A DNA stretch of 63,229 bases from Porogramme epimiltina (Eukaryota; Basidiomycota; Agaricomycetes; Polyporales; Polyporaceae), in the NCBI GenBank assembly GCA_900155495.1, contig FTLJ01000526.1:1-63229 (forward strand), in the 5' to 3' direction. Both the position numbers and the translations under genes were made by a program. Positions 11,271 through 22,738 of this stretch are shown in pieces. How positions within the stretch are numbered: position 1 is the stretch's first letter; each line of letters starts with the position of its first letter. The notes beneath the pieces were generated by a model. It did not search any database. It saw only the letters and a program-made list of their open reading frames with translations, and was not told where the DNA came from.

Positions 11271-13963
11271 TTAATTATTGCTAAGATCAACACTACCACT
11301 TCTTGCCGGATGAACAACCTTCCTCTTCCGCCCCTGCGCGAACCCTAAACTAACAGTCCGCATGCCGCCGCTCCGCATCGTGGTCACCCCGCTTGGCTCC
11401 CGTATATCCACATCCGCTGTTAATCTATCGATCCGCGGGTCTTGCGGTGTCGAGAGCGAGGGCGCTGCGGAAGGCCTCTGGCCCTGTGTGCCCGACGATG
11501 GTGCCACCTTGGGGCGCGAACCGAGCCCGCCCAGCGCCCAGCTAACTTCGACGCCGCGTTTGATACTCCAGAGCCAAACAAGCACAAAAACTGGGGTGCT
11601 GACGAGTACATTGAGCACAGAGAAAATGTCGGGGAGGCGAGCGGGCGGCGAAAAGAGAAGTTCGGCGACATGAAGGACGGCACACGCGGAATAGACAGCC
11701 TAGGTACAAAACAGTTAACGACGGGCAGAGATTGCGATAGGAACCACGACGCACCGTAGACAGAAGTTTGAGGTAGGAACGGCGGGAAAGGGTGAAAGGC
11801 TTGTAGCCGATAAGCATGTTCCATAGGATTAATAAGGCGGCGTATTGGACACCTTGCCCGTCTCGTTTCAAGAGCGGCCACATACTAGCCGTAGGTGTGA
11901 GTACTCTTCTAGCTCCTCTGTTAGCGCTTCAAGTGCTTGCACTAACCTGAACATAGCGACATTGTTCATCAACATGCCCAACTCGAACGTATGCTCATCC
12001 TGGGAAGAGCCTGACAGGAGGAGCGTCATAGGGAGCAACGGGACCAAGATGGTTTTCTCGTGTACTTGGAATGAGAAGAGGAAGAACGACAGGGAGGAGG
12101 TGAGCAAGGCGTAGGGAAGAAGGGGCAATAGGGGATTGTGTCTCGAAGTCCGCGCGCCCTTATCTTCTGACGAGGCAGGTTGGCCTTGAAGCTTGTACCC
12201 ACTATAGAGTAGAGTGAGGACGGCTGGCAGGAAACCACACGCTGTGAGCGCAGTGGAGAGTTTGATTAATATCCCCTGCGCAGCCCACAACTTCCACTTC
12301 AATACGACGTTACTTGCGCACCAAAAGTTGGCGACTTTGTCTTCGAATAGGCCACGGTTGAAGGGGAAGATACGACTAATGGGGTCGAGTATGGTGCGGA
12401 GGGGAGCAAAGGGCGGAAGGAAGGGGAGGAATAATACAATGAATGACGCGGTGGTTACAACACCCAAACGAACGAACAATTTGGATCTAATACCAACAAT
12501 GAGTGGCCACTTTCCTGTGATACACACGTAACACGCACCCTTCCGTGGGCCCAAGGTAGACGCACTTCGCTAGAAGGTACGTGCCTATTGCCGGGGCGTA
12601 GTAGAGGGCCATCTGCTTGAAGCCAAGGCTGAGGACGAAGCATACCGCTCCGAAGAGGTCTTGTCCTGTCGCGAAGAAGTTCATCGCCAACAATGTGAAA
12701 CCTGACAAGGTCGCTGATGAGTGAATAGGAACGGAGGCAAATATTAACACACACCTAGCATGACAGAGTTATATTGAAAATGCCCGAAGTCGATTATGGT
12801 CAGCGCAGGTTGAAGCAATAATACAAAAAGGGCCAGGTTCTGTGAAGGTAGTATGTTAGCGGCCATTGTGGACATGCTATCTAGCATGAATACCTGTGTT
12901 CTAGAGGAACGAGACCCTTGCCAAACCCTCGTGAACATCACAATGGCGGGTACATAGATCAGAGAGTCGAAAACGAGGACCGTCGATCGCATAAACACTT
13001 TGTTTCCTGGAGTTTCAATTCCGCGCGATTGGTCGAGTGCGACCCATGAGGGGTCTATCCATGACCCTCTGTATACAGATAAGGAACGGCCTTGACAGTG
13101 AGACGGCAATAACGTACATGATTCCACATATCCAAGACACATAGGCTGTCAAAGGCGGATAGTCCAAACCCCAATACTGCAGGTCGTAGGTATACCATTG
13201 TCGTGTCGGTAGGTGGATAGTGAGCTCCATCCAGTGTCGCTGTGCCTCATAGTCGCCATACATAGGTGGTGTACCTTGACCTGTACAAATCGTAAACAGA
13301 AATTCCATTGACAAGGGGGTATAAGGTGCAGACCAGAGTACGATCCTAATCCTACAGCCCACTTCACCCAAACCGATGCCAAGATGAGTGAGGGCACTAT
13401 CCAAGCCTTCATGTGTTCATGATGCATCCACCGCAGCCATCGCTTCACCATGTTCCCTTCATCTTCCAGCCTTATTTCTTTGCGAGGGTGAAGAGAAGGC
13501 GGTAGGTGCGTGGCTGACACAATGCGACTCGCGACAGAGTTGAGGCTGGTAGTTTGGCTCAGCCGTTTCTTGCTGCGGATCGGGGATGTCGCAGTGGCGG
13601 ACAAGGGGGATGTTGGTGGAGAGTATGGTGAGAGTGGTGGCGTACCGAGCCAGTGTCGGCTCTCGGTTTGAAGGATGTGATGACGTCGGGGAACTGGCGC
13701 AACGATTTCAGACCGGTCTGTCTCCGAGCTGAAGGTCGACGCGTCAGGACCGTCGTCTGTGTCACAAGAACATGTGGATATGAGACGTACGCGTCACTCC
13801 TCACGCTGTTGGTGGATATTCGATGCCTAAGAACAGGCGTCGGAGCCCGTTGTTGCCAATTGGCAGGAACTGTCTGCGCAGAGTTCTGAGAAAGGTAGGA
13901 GGCCCGGCGAATGCGGGGGTGGGATTGTGTCGAGGAGTAGCTGCCCTCCGTGAATTCGTCCAT
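11271..13963 (-). CDS. ALG6: Dolichyl-P-Glc:Man9GlcNAc2-PP-dolichol alpha-1,3-glucosyltransferase (ALG6)
   Basis: This ER membrane enzyme adds the first glucose to the lipid-linked N-glycan precursor. Diagnostic blocks are [20 protein letters not shown], with the luminal-loop Asp considered catalytic in yeast Alg6, and [20 protein letters not shown]. Others are [47 protein letters not shown] and many hydrophobic segments. The end is [20 protein letters not shown], then a soluble Ser/Arg-rich tail to 11271. The N-terminus is uncertain. A Ser/Arg-rich exon starting [11 protein letters not shown] at 13963 precedes the first membrane segment, but the splice joining it to [14 protein letters not shown] needs a weak acceptor. 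A shorter start at [14 protein letters not shown] is the alternative. It diverges from PSMD9 across 191 bp. Confidence 0.9.
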
Positions 13964-14154
13964 CGTGGACAGTCAGGAAGTAGAGAACGAGCGTGCTTTC
14001 AAGGTTTAAGAAGAAATGAGACAGGCCACCCGGCGTTGGTCCAGCTGGCGCGCCTCACAGGTTATGTCCGTAAAAGGCCCCTACGTAATGGGCATGGTTT
14101 CGGACCGCGTAAGCGCACTCACCTTTTCTCTTCGTCGCCATCTCGCGGACTGCA

Positions 14155-14961
14155 ATGGGATTCACTCTACCCCCGCGTACCAACAATACCGGGCCTTCAG
14201 ATCATGCCCGGACCCTCATGGCGCGCAAAGCCGCGATGGAGGCCGAAATGGAGGCCCAATACTCCGTCTTACAGAGCAATTCCGTGACGACGGACACACC
14301 CCTCGTCGACACTGAGGGCTTCCCCCGCGCGGACATCGACGTTTGGGCCGTCCGGCATGCACGCGTCCGCATAATTGAGCTACGCAATGACCACAAGAAA
14401 CTCATGGATGATATCATGGTCGCTCTTCAGGACGTCTATGTCCCCATCACCACAGACGCGCCGTTGACCGAAGGCAGTAATAGTCGAGATGGATCGGTCA
14501 TGCCTTTCGCCAGAGTCGATGGTGTAGCACCCGGAAGCCCCGCTGCTTCAGCTGTAAGTATTCCATATAACTTCTCTGTGCGAGCATCCCTAACCGTTCT
14601 TGCTCATAGGGGCTTCTGCGGGAAGATCTCGTCTTGTCGTTCGGGCCTCTCACGAAGTCCTCATTTACGTCTTCGTCGCTGCAGCCACTAGCTGAACTGG
14701 TAGCTGCTCAGGAAAACGTGAGCATGCTTTTAACTGTCGTATAGCTCGGCCCATTCAATATTCCTGCAGCAAACCGTCATCGTGGAGGTTCTGCGAGCGA
14801 ACGACCAGAAAATTAGACTTGCGTTCATCCCAAGGCGAGGTTGGGGAGGACGAGGTCTACTTGGGTGCGTCCACCTTCAAAAGTCTCCATGGTTGTGGTC
14901 TTTGAAGTAGTCACTGACCATGTTTCATAGATGCCACATTGTCCCTTATGTTGCAGAGTAA
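14155..14961 (+). CDS. NAS2: 26S proteasome assembly chaperone Nas2 / PSMD9 (p27)
   Basis: The protein is a chaperone of the proteasome base that binds an Rpt subunit during assembly. The N-terminal helical part reads LMARKAAMEAEMEAQYSVLQ, then PLVDTEGFPRADIDVWAVRH and NDHKKLMDDIMVAL. The PDZ-like part has FARVDGVAPGSPAA, then across introns GLLREDLVLSFG, QTVIVEVLRANDQKIRLAFI and PRRGWGGRGLLGCHIVPYVA. The final intron splits the GLLG codon, and the stop is at 14961. Length (about 230 residues) and domain order match the family. It ends 162 bp from the convergent acyl-CoA dehydrogenase gene. Confidence 0.93.
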
Positions 14962-15123
14962 TTGCTAAGATCGTGTAGCCGTACACTGACGATGTATTAT
15001 ATCCTTGTCTCAAATCGGAACCATAGTATCGTCGATTGTAAATTCGATAGACGAAGGCAGCATATCCGGGCGAGTTTGTATCGTACATTCCTTCCTACGT
15101 TTAACGAAAGCCATAAGACACCA

Positions 15124-17380
15124 TCACAATCTGGACACGGTCTTCTTCGTCTTTGACCCATACACGATGTCCGCATCTGTATGGACGCGGTCCTGCGACG
15201 CAGCTTTGGTCCTCCGGGCATTCTCCAAAGCGACATCCAAACCACCCTCGAGAACCCAGCGCCGGAACACCTCAACGTCAGTGGCATTCTCGGGTTGCGA
15301 ACTTGACACCGACCATGTAGCGTGTTCGAGCAAGTATAGACCGCAGGCGACATGCGCGAAGAGGAACAGGGCAGGCCGAGGAAGTAGAGGATGCATGGGC
15401 GCCTTGTATACGTCCTCCAGCGAGGATAGTGCAAGGCGGAGAGAGGTGAGCGGTCCGCCGAGTGATTCACTTAGAGAACTTGGGCATGATCCAAGAACTC
15501 CATTAGCCCACTGTGAGTTGGCGAGGCTGTGTCAATAACGTCTCCCTTCGCGGCATGTATTCGTACTCACTTCAATAAATGCGCTCATTGCCTTCGTCTT
15601 CTCCGTTGCCCGAACTACATCGAGAGAGAGGACAGTGATTGTGCCTTCCCATATCTTCTCAACCAGCCCATCCTGAATAAGCCTAGGGGCTGAACGTCAG
15701 TTGCCGGTCACAAGCGGCCCTCCACTCCATTACGTGTCCTCACTTGGTTATCCCGTTTTCCTCCATGTAGCCCTCTCCGCCCAGGCACGTCATGCAGTCC
15801 TCCACTGCTGTTGGACACTTCTCCGCTGCGAACGCTTTAATCGCCGGCGTCATAAGACGCAACCTGAGCTCCTCGCCCTCGCTCGCAACCCCACATTCCG
15901 TCTTCCCTAACAAAACCACCGCCCCAAACACGAAGTGGAGCAGAGCACGGTACAGCACGCCCAACCTGGCGAGCTCCGCAACATGTAACGGCGTGTCCTT
16001 CAAGAGCTGCTTTCCTCCACGCACGGCCCGCCCTTCGGTGTGGGCAGTCGCGATCGCAAGCGCTTTCCGAAGGTATCCGACAGAGCTCACTGCTGAGTGC
16101 GTGCGCGTTATGTTAAGCACGGGTGTGATGAGCCGTACACCTTCGCCCGGCCGCCCGAGGAGATTCGCGTGCACGCCTGCGAGTGATAGTTCCGCCGTGG
16201 GCACGATCTTCGTCCCGAACTTGTTCTTGAGCCGATGCATGAGGATTCCGTTCGTAAGAGCGGGAGGGCGTGCGACGCCGGGGGGACGCAGAAGAGGGAG
16301 CCGGACAGGGATGATGAAGAGCGAAAGACCGCGCGAGCCGTCTTCGGGTCTTCCGGTACGCGCAAGGGCGAGCGCGACATCGCTGTCGGTGGCGCTGGAG
16401 AACCACTTGAAGCCGTCGAGCGTGTGCGGGAGGCCATACTCCGGAGACAGGCCTTCGGGGGATGGAGTGGCGATCGTTTCCGTACGAGAAACATCTGATC
16501 CGCCAGGTCGCTATCAACGCCGCGTCAGAAAGAGTTGTTTAGGAGAATGTATAACTTACCTCCGTCATCCACTGCCCCGCTGTGAATGCCTCAGCGGGGT
16601 CACGACTATAAGGTCAGAGTGAGCTCTAGAACGTCAAAAGCTTGAAGATATTGGTTCACAGACCTGATCAGTCGAGTGTAGACGTCGCGTTTCAACGCGG
16701 GTGTGCCGATGAGTTCAATCACTATATCAGGGGTTTCAATATTGAGACGCTACTAATGCTGGGACCACGCACCCCGTGCAACACCGTCTGCCATACTCAT
16801 CGGGCAACCAACCTGGTGTACGCTCGTAGTCAATGATCGATATACCTACCGTACACACTCGAAGAGTCACCCACGTACCACGTCAGAGTCTCCAACCGAA
16901 ATGAAGAGTTTGGCAAAGGAATATGGCCGACTGTGCTCACGATAAGGACGTTCGAAGGGGATTGCAACGAGGCCCTCGCGGTGGAAGACATCCTTGAGCT
17001 CACGCCAACCCTCCGACGTCCGGAGCTCGTCTACACGTCGGCCCCACGAATCGTATTGGACGAGTTGCGGCGGCGTGGTGCGCTTGCTCATCTCACGTAA
17101 AGCTGAACAAGATGTAATGGTCGATGTCAGCCACCCGTTCAGAGGGTCGGGATGAGTGCTTACTAGTAATGACGTCTCCTCCAAAGCGAGTCAGGTCTGC
17201 ATCCACATCGTGAAACACTTCAGAAGGAAGAATACGCCTGAGCAGCCCAGGAAGTGCCGGGTCCGTAGTGTACGGGTTGCCCTCAACGAAAGGCACCTGT
17301 AGAATGATGTTGAATGAGAGTCCGTGTTTGACGATTAGAAGTTTGGGACGCACGGGATGAAACCCCTCTTCGACCCGCAT
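15124..17380 (-). CDS. Acyl-CoA dehydrogenase, AidB/ACAD-like, with peroxisomal C-terminus
   Basis: A flavoprotein of the acyl-CoA dehydrogenase superfamily. The start MRVEEGFHP is followed by a stop-free 57-nt intron and VPFVEGNPYTTDPALPGLLR. Later blocks are YDSWGRRVDELRTSEGW, GGSDVSRTETIA and LDGFKWFSSATDSDVALALA (the FAD/substrate region). Next come HRLKNKFGTKIVPTAELSLA, GEGVRLITPVLNITRTHSAV and CMTCLGGEGYMEENGI. In LVEKIWEGTITVLSLDVVRA the Glu of WEGT is at the usual catalytic-base position. The C-terminal domain ends KTKKTVSRL at 15124. SRL is a type 1 peroxisomal targeting signal, so a peroxisomal location is likely. The substrate is unknown: AidB-like members prefer longer or branched chains, but that is not shown here. 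A further short exon between 16500 and 16860 is needed but was not fully resolved. Confidence 0.9.
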
Positions 17381-17902
17381 ACTGATTGAGGTGGTAACGC
17401 CTAGGAGTGCTACCGCCGGACAGAAATGGACAGTCGCTGACCCTGTATATAAAGTCTACTGACGTGACATCGTTAGACTCACTCCCCTCGGAGCTGAAAC
17501 TACGCCGACACAAGAAGGCCGATTCTGTCGGCTGAGAATGGAAGGTCGATTTGCAATGCCACGTTTAGCACGCAGTCATGAGACCCACCAGTGACTTGCT
17601 TGGCTGGCCAGAGTCGCGGAACAGCACAAACTCATGTTTGTGCCCGGGCCCCCAGGCTATACATGATTGCCGGAGTCATGTGCGAATCGTTGGGCGGCAC
17701 CTGTCAAATTGTCTAGAATAGGAAGGCATTCTAGTTCGTGACTCCAGGTTGCAATAAGTAAGAGATGATCATACAACAGGTCAGAAGCCAAACAGAGCGG
17801 GCAGTCTATAATGTACATCCGTGTGTAACGCTGGCCCGCGCCGTATCCTGGAACTCTATAGGTGAACGAGAGGGATAACGAATGGACACGGCTCATGAAA
17901 GC
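17381..17902. other. Intergenic region between the TmpA-like gene and the acyl-CoA dehydrogenase
   Basis: Both flanking genes are on the minus strand. The stretch is presumed promoter of the dehydrogenase plus 3' region of the TmpA-like gene. Only short ORFs without motifs were seen. Confidence 0.45.
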
Positions 17903-19773
17903 TCATGAATCCCAAATGGCGCCGAACGCGGGAATCCCCCTGCTCATCATACCGTAGACAACCTTCTTGGTCAGCGGTTCGTTGGAGATGATGATAACGG
18001 CTTCGGCATTGAACTGTTGAACCATCCGGTACGTGAGCTTGACCATGTCAGGTTTCCCGTGTTCCCGTGTGTCTGTCGCGCGCAATGAGGCTTCTGCATG
18101 ACCACCATTACGGAACTAGACTTACCATAAATAACTGCGTTAGGGTTCGCCTCTAGAAGCGAGTCGACCAGCTTGTCTCCAAAGGTCTTCCTCACAGCTG
18201 GCGCAGTCCAGAGCAATTGAATAGGGACCTTCTTGGCGTATACCACGGGAGCAATCGGCCCGATCCCGCTCCCTGTTGCTACGAGCACGACCCGGCGGAA
18301 CAGCGGCGTGACGCGCACGACACCATAGCAGGGCACTCCGCGGACCCAGATCTCCTTCGGGGGGTTTGCGATCCGCTCGCTGGTCCAGTCTCCCGCGCGG
18401 GAGACCACAGCGGAGTATCCTGAGGTGCCAGGGATGGAGATGGTCGCGAACGAGTGCCACTCGAGGAGTGGGCTGAACGACATGCGCGTGTAATGTCCGG
18501 GGTGGGTGTTGACTGCGTACGCGCACGTGAACGCGGATCGGATGCGAACAGGATCTTCACGTCAGTTGTTGGCGTGGGGAAGAGATTAACGCCAGAACGC
18601 ACCGTAGTCAAAGTGCAACCGAACACAGTGATCCGAGAGCACTTCGGAATGGACAGGCACCTTGCGCAGGCGCAGCCAAGGGAGGATGATTGAGCCCGTC
18701 ATAACCAGGACAAGCCAGAACGGCGGTGCCTGAACAACGGCCTGTCCGAGAGTCTGGCCAGGCTTCTGATAATCCCTAATCAAGAAGACGACCTGCGCAT
18801 ATGTCACAGTCAGATACGTTTGATTGCTATTTGGGGTGTGCGCAGTGCGTACCAGACACCAGACAAGCGCTATTGCGGTCCATCCGCAGAACCGGTGCGT
18901 CATCTCGAACGTGTCGTGGTGACGGGTGCGGGCCTTCGGATACGCGAAGAGGATCATCCCAACAAGGAGTGCGAGGATGATGTAGGTAAAAATGAGAGTG
19001 GGCATCGAAATCTAGGGCACCGTCAGCGCAGTTCAAGCGCTCCGAAGTGACGGAGTGAACGTACTTTGTCTTTGCGGGACATTTGGCGTGTAGCCTGTGC
19101 CGCAAATAATACGAGCCACATCGTGCCGCTGATAGCACTCCCGGAGTGAACTGCGTGCCGAAACATATCAGTAAATGCCCTGCGTCGTAATCTAGGATCC
19201 TCACTCCCGCCGATACAGTACACTCGTCCGAGGATACGTCGGATCCAGAGGGGCCACCTGGGAGACGTGCCATCAGTACTGTGTACCGAGCAAGTAGGAA
19301 GATAGGAAAGACACTTACGACCGAGGAGCAGCGCATGCAACGGTGAAGAACGCGTTCACGACATAGTCCTGTCGCATGAGGATCGCCACGAAGATGTTCG
19401 CGATGGCTACCTTCCCGAGATAAAGGGCATCGGCGCCCTTGACGCAGGCATGGATGAAGACCGCAAGGTTCACGACGAAGACCACCCCGAAAAGCCGTCT
19501 GTAGAGGGAGAGGACTTGGAAGCGGAGGTTTCGAAGGGATCGTCCGTGGGACTTTTCGGGGAGGGAATCGTCGAGGTATCCGTCCCATGGCTCGCCGCCC
19601 TTCTCGACGGAGAGATCGTGCTTGCTGTCGGCGGGAGAGGACGTTGATGACGACGAGGCGGACAGGTGTGGTACACCCTCTAATGCTGGTGAAGCGTAAT
19701 GTGCAGCCGGCGGGAGAGCTGGTAGTGCGACGCCACCATCGGAGGACTTGTTCAAGTGAGGCGAAGCGGTCAT
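17903..19773 (-). CDS. TmpA-like integral membrane ferric-reductase-type protein
   Basis: Multi-pass membrane protein with a C-terminal NAD(P)/FAD reductase-like part. Exon 1 (Met at 19773, MTASPHLNKSSDGG) has a Ser/Pro-rich cytosolic region, then FGVVFVVNLAVFIHACVKGA and ANIFVAILMRQDYVVNAFF. Later exons give GTMWLVLFAAQATRQM, MPTLIFTYIILALLVGMILF, WTAIALVWCLV and FWLVLVMTGSIILPWLRLRK. The soluble domain contains GVPCYGVVRVTPLFRRVVLV and GTGSGIGP-type ATGSGIGPIAPVV, a dinucleotide-binding turn. The end AVIIISNEPLTKKVVYGMMS followed by RGIPAFGAIWDS is typical of the TmpA family. In Aspergillus nidulans TmpA is a membrane flavoprotein affecting conidiation. The frame stays open upstream to 20475, so the N-terminus could be longer. 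Confidence 0.82.
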
Positions 19774-21063
19774 CGTGAAAACCGTCGGGTGGGGAGTTGG
19801 CTGAGGGCACGAAGAGGTTAGTGAGGAACTTCGAGCTGGATATACTCCGTACCCGGCGTCCGTTGATCGTGGGCTTCGGAGAAGAGGGAACATTCCGACG
19901 ATGCCGACCGTGCTGGTACTCGGAACCCTACCGTGTGCACCAAAGGGTGAGAGTAACAGGAACCGGCGAAAGAAGATGTACAGCTTGGTCGCGTCATCCA
20001 GTACAGGTCTGTCGACACGCTCAGATACGATTGCAGCAAGTGTGCGAAACATGTGGATATCTTGAAGATGACGCATCGTGGTTGGCAAAGCACATGGATT
20101 TTCGTCGGTTTGTTCCAGTACCTGTGGATAAGATTTATGTTGTCCAACCGGTCCAAAACATGCCGGCGAGTGCGTGTATCCCACCACCAGTATCTCGGAC
20201 CAGCTTCCATCTGGCGATATGGGGTGTTTCAAGTTCGACATATGCCTAGGTATGTCACGGCTAGTGACGGGTTGCTGGGCGCTTATCTTACCCTTGAGGG
20301 CAGCACACTTGGACCATGCTCCCGCCGGCGTGACAGTTGAAGCAACGGGTGGAAGGCAGTGATGGCCACGAGCGTCCGGCGCAAATCCATGTGTTACGTT
20401 GGTGAGAAGAGTACGGTCGGTTCCGGCGGTCTTCCAGAACGTCACATTAGTTTGCCCGGTCGGCGCAAATGACAAGGTTGGGACATACCGATATGTCGAT
20501 ATCGACCCTGATCAACATGGAGGAGTCGGCGCTTATTAGCACAGCGTGTCGTTCGCGCCAAGGACCCCCGGTTTGGCGGCGGCGTGGGCTCCACACAAAC
20601 TCCTCCGGTGACAGAACCTAAGCGATGAGTACCAAAACACCAACGCCGACCAGTTTGAAAGGGTCCGTGGCGCTCAATGATAAATGACGGTGTTGCAACT
20701 GCGCTTGGAAATGCAAACTCGAGTTGCGGGATCTGGATGGGTCTTTCCGGACCATCGGAGGTAGACTCTTTCAGTATGTACTGCTGGGTAACACAATTTT
20801 CGAAAATTAAGCCGAGAAGTGGAGTGGAGCAAGGGAAGGATTCTGCGATAGATTGTCTTCTACTAGATGTGGACGCTTAATACGGGTTAGTCGATGTCTT
20901 GGCCTTCAACTACAGCCTCGCCGTCCTCAGAGAACTTCACGTCGTTCTGTGAGAATGCTCCGTGATCAGGGCGTGCACCTGGGCCTCGAGGTTGAGGGCA
21001 GACGAACCTCATGCCCAGCCGACTTGCCAACGTATTTCGTATGAACTGTCAAAGAGTCGGATA
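19774..21063. other. Intergenic region upstream of the TmpA-like gene
   Basis: The minus frame of the TmpA exon stays open to 20475 (about 234 codons) without recognisable motif. Whether any of it is translated cannot be told. From 20476 to 21063 only short, motif-free ORFs are present. Confidence 0.4.
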
Positions 21064-21682
21064 TCAATCATCCTCGTTAAGGTACATAAGACGAGGTACT
21101 CGACACTGACATCCGTACGCCGCGAGCTGGCCCTGAGGGTTGTAGAAATCCACACGGGTATACGCCAGGGACCTTCCTGAAAATTGCATCCTGCTATGAG
21201 TTGCTGCGATAAGCCCGAGGGTGAGGTGCGGTACCGAGGGCAGTGACCACAGCCGTGGCCGTGAGCTCCTCGCCCACACGTCCGGCGGGCTTGACGAAAG
21301 AAGTTCCGATGTCAACAGATACGCCCGTCATGTACTGGCCCTTTGTCGCAACCGCAAGGGAGCCTAGCGTGTCCGTCAAGGACATGATAAGACCTCCATG
21401 GACCGTCTGTTACGTTCAGCTGCGAACTCCGTTGCGCCGAGGATACGGCTAGACACTCACGCCAACCCGATTGACTGTGGGAGAAGGTGTCATCTCGGAA
21501 TAGCAGTTCCTTAGGCCTTTTGTGCAGCCCACGTACGGTTATAGGGTTCAATCTTGAGAGACGCCTTCAGTTCTCCTGGCCTCGCTGAGATGATGTTGAG
21601 CTAACACATGTTTAGCAAGGGCCTCGAGCGCAAAGGTCGCCCAAGAAGTTGATACCAACATTTGGGAAGCACTGTTGGTCAT
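21064..21682 (-). CDS. Hotdog-fold acyl-CoA thioesterase (PaaI / ACOT13 type)
   Basis: Small thioesterase cleaving acyl-CoA to free acid and CoA. Joined exons read NIISARPGELKASLKIEPYN, then LNRVGTVHGGLIMSLTDTLG, GVSVDIGTSFVKPAGRVGEE and GRSLAYTRVDFYNPQGQLAA. HGG-x8-D is the PaaI-type active-site signature (HGG followed by the SLTDTLGSLA helix). The segment LNRVG lies mostly on a 14-nt exon (21461-21474), flanked by a GTGAGT donor and a CCCACAG acceptor. The Met chosen (21682, MTNSASQML) is the first in the workable frame. An upstream minus exon around 21730-21800 (KWRDDRQVWRSFVDNK) looks coding but its phase does not fit, so the true 5' end is open. The tail after LAAYG may also be spliced. 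Confidence 0.78.
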
Positions 21683-22738
21683 GGCCTGCAGGTATGTCGT
21701 CAGCTCTCGGTTTCCAATACTGCTCTATGATAGCTCTTGGTCACCTTTGTTGTCAACAAAGGACCGCCAGACCTGACGGTCGTCACGCCATTTAGTGATG
21801 CTCAGTAAGTGCCCAAGGGTGCACGAGGACACGCACCCGGCGTGTGAACCTAAGACAGGCGGACATGATACGCCTAGATTAAGCGACACGGCGCAAGATG
21901 TGTACCTCGTCGAAGGTGCTGCTCGTGCAGGTGGTGAGTTCGATGGGAAGCAGGGTGGGGTCCAAGCTGGAGCCGCGCGATGATGGACGTCGTCCGCCGT
22001 ATCTCCCCGGTGCGTGCACGTGGCCGCGATCGTAGTGCTGCCGACGATCTCCCGGTCCTCGGCCCGTGTCATACGTGGACTGTCCAACCGCACTCCTCCA
22101 CTGTATACTCCACAGACACGATGAGTTTACCATACGGTTCCCGGTCGCCATGGCGGATACTATACACGAGATCGCAGTTTGCGCTGAACCCACAAGGCAG
22201 TGAAAATCCGCCGCCACAGACACTACTCACTAACCCCGCACACACGACTTATCATAAGGGGTACATCGGCGCTGCGATCTGTGACCAGTTGACCGTTTAA
22301 ATGCCTGCATAGACATGTGGGCGCACAAAGACCTCTTCGAGGGCCTGTGGGCGCCGTCGCGGCCGCCGTTTTATGAGCCCGACCGCACTGGACTGTCTTC
22401 CCGATATGTTTCGAGCATTGGGAGTGATATTTCATGACATATACCCGACGGCCGGGTGGCGTTATGGTTTATTTCGAAGCCTTCTCTCCGCTGTGATGGT
22501 CGCTCCAGGATGATCCAACTTTTGGGGTACCTCCATGTTTTTTGTCGTTTGTGGGCGAGTTTTTCTACGGAGCTCAGAAAATCTAGGTGGATAAATGTCG
22601 GAAAACAGAAAAGGATCGGGAGTCGAACCTGGGGCGAGACGCGTCCATGTAAGCGCCTCAGCCACCGACGCGTCGTGAACGCGAACGTCACGATTTCAGA
22701 ATCTTGTTTCTGACCACATCCTCACCTGAGACCTGACC
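21683..22738. other. Region between the thioesterase and ORC6 genes
   Basis: It may hold the missing first exon of the thioesterase (around 21730-21800, minus strand). It also holds a tRNA-like fragment at about 22609-22675 and the divergent promoters. Other ORFs are short and motif-free. Confidence 0.4.
22619..22664 (-). other. tRNA-like fragment with A- and B-box matches
   Basis: On the minus strand TGGCTGAGGCG fits the pol III A box (TRGYNNANNNG) and, 24 nt later, GGTTCGACTCC fits the B box (GGTTCGANTCC). The spacing is too short for a normal tRNA, the T stem is mismatched and the flanks cannot form an acceptor stem. It is therefore a degenerate remnant or chance, not a functional tRNA. 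Confidence 0.25.
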
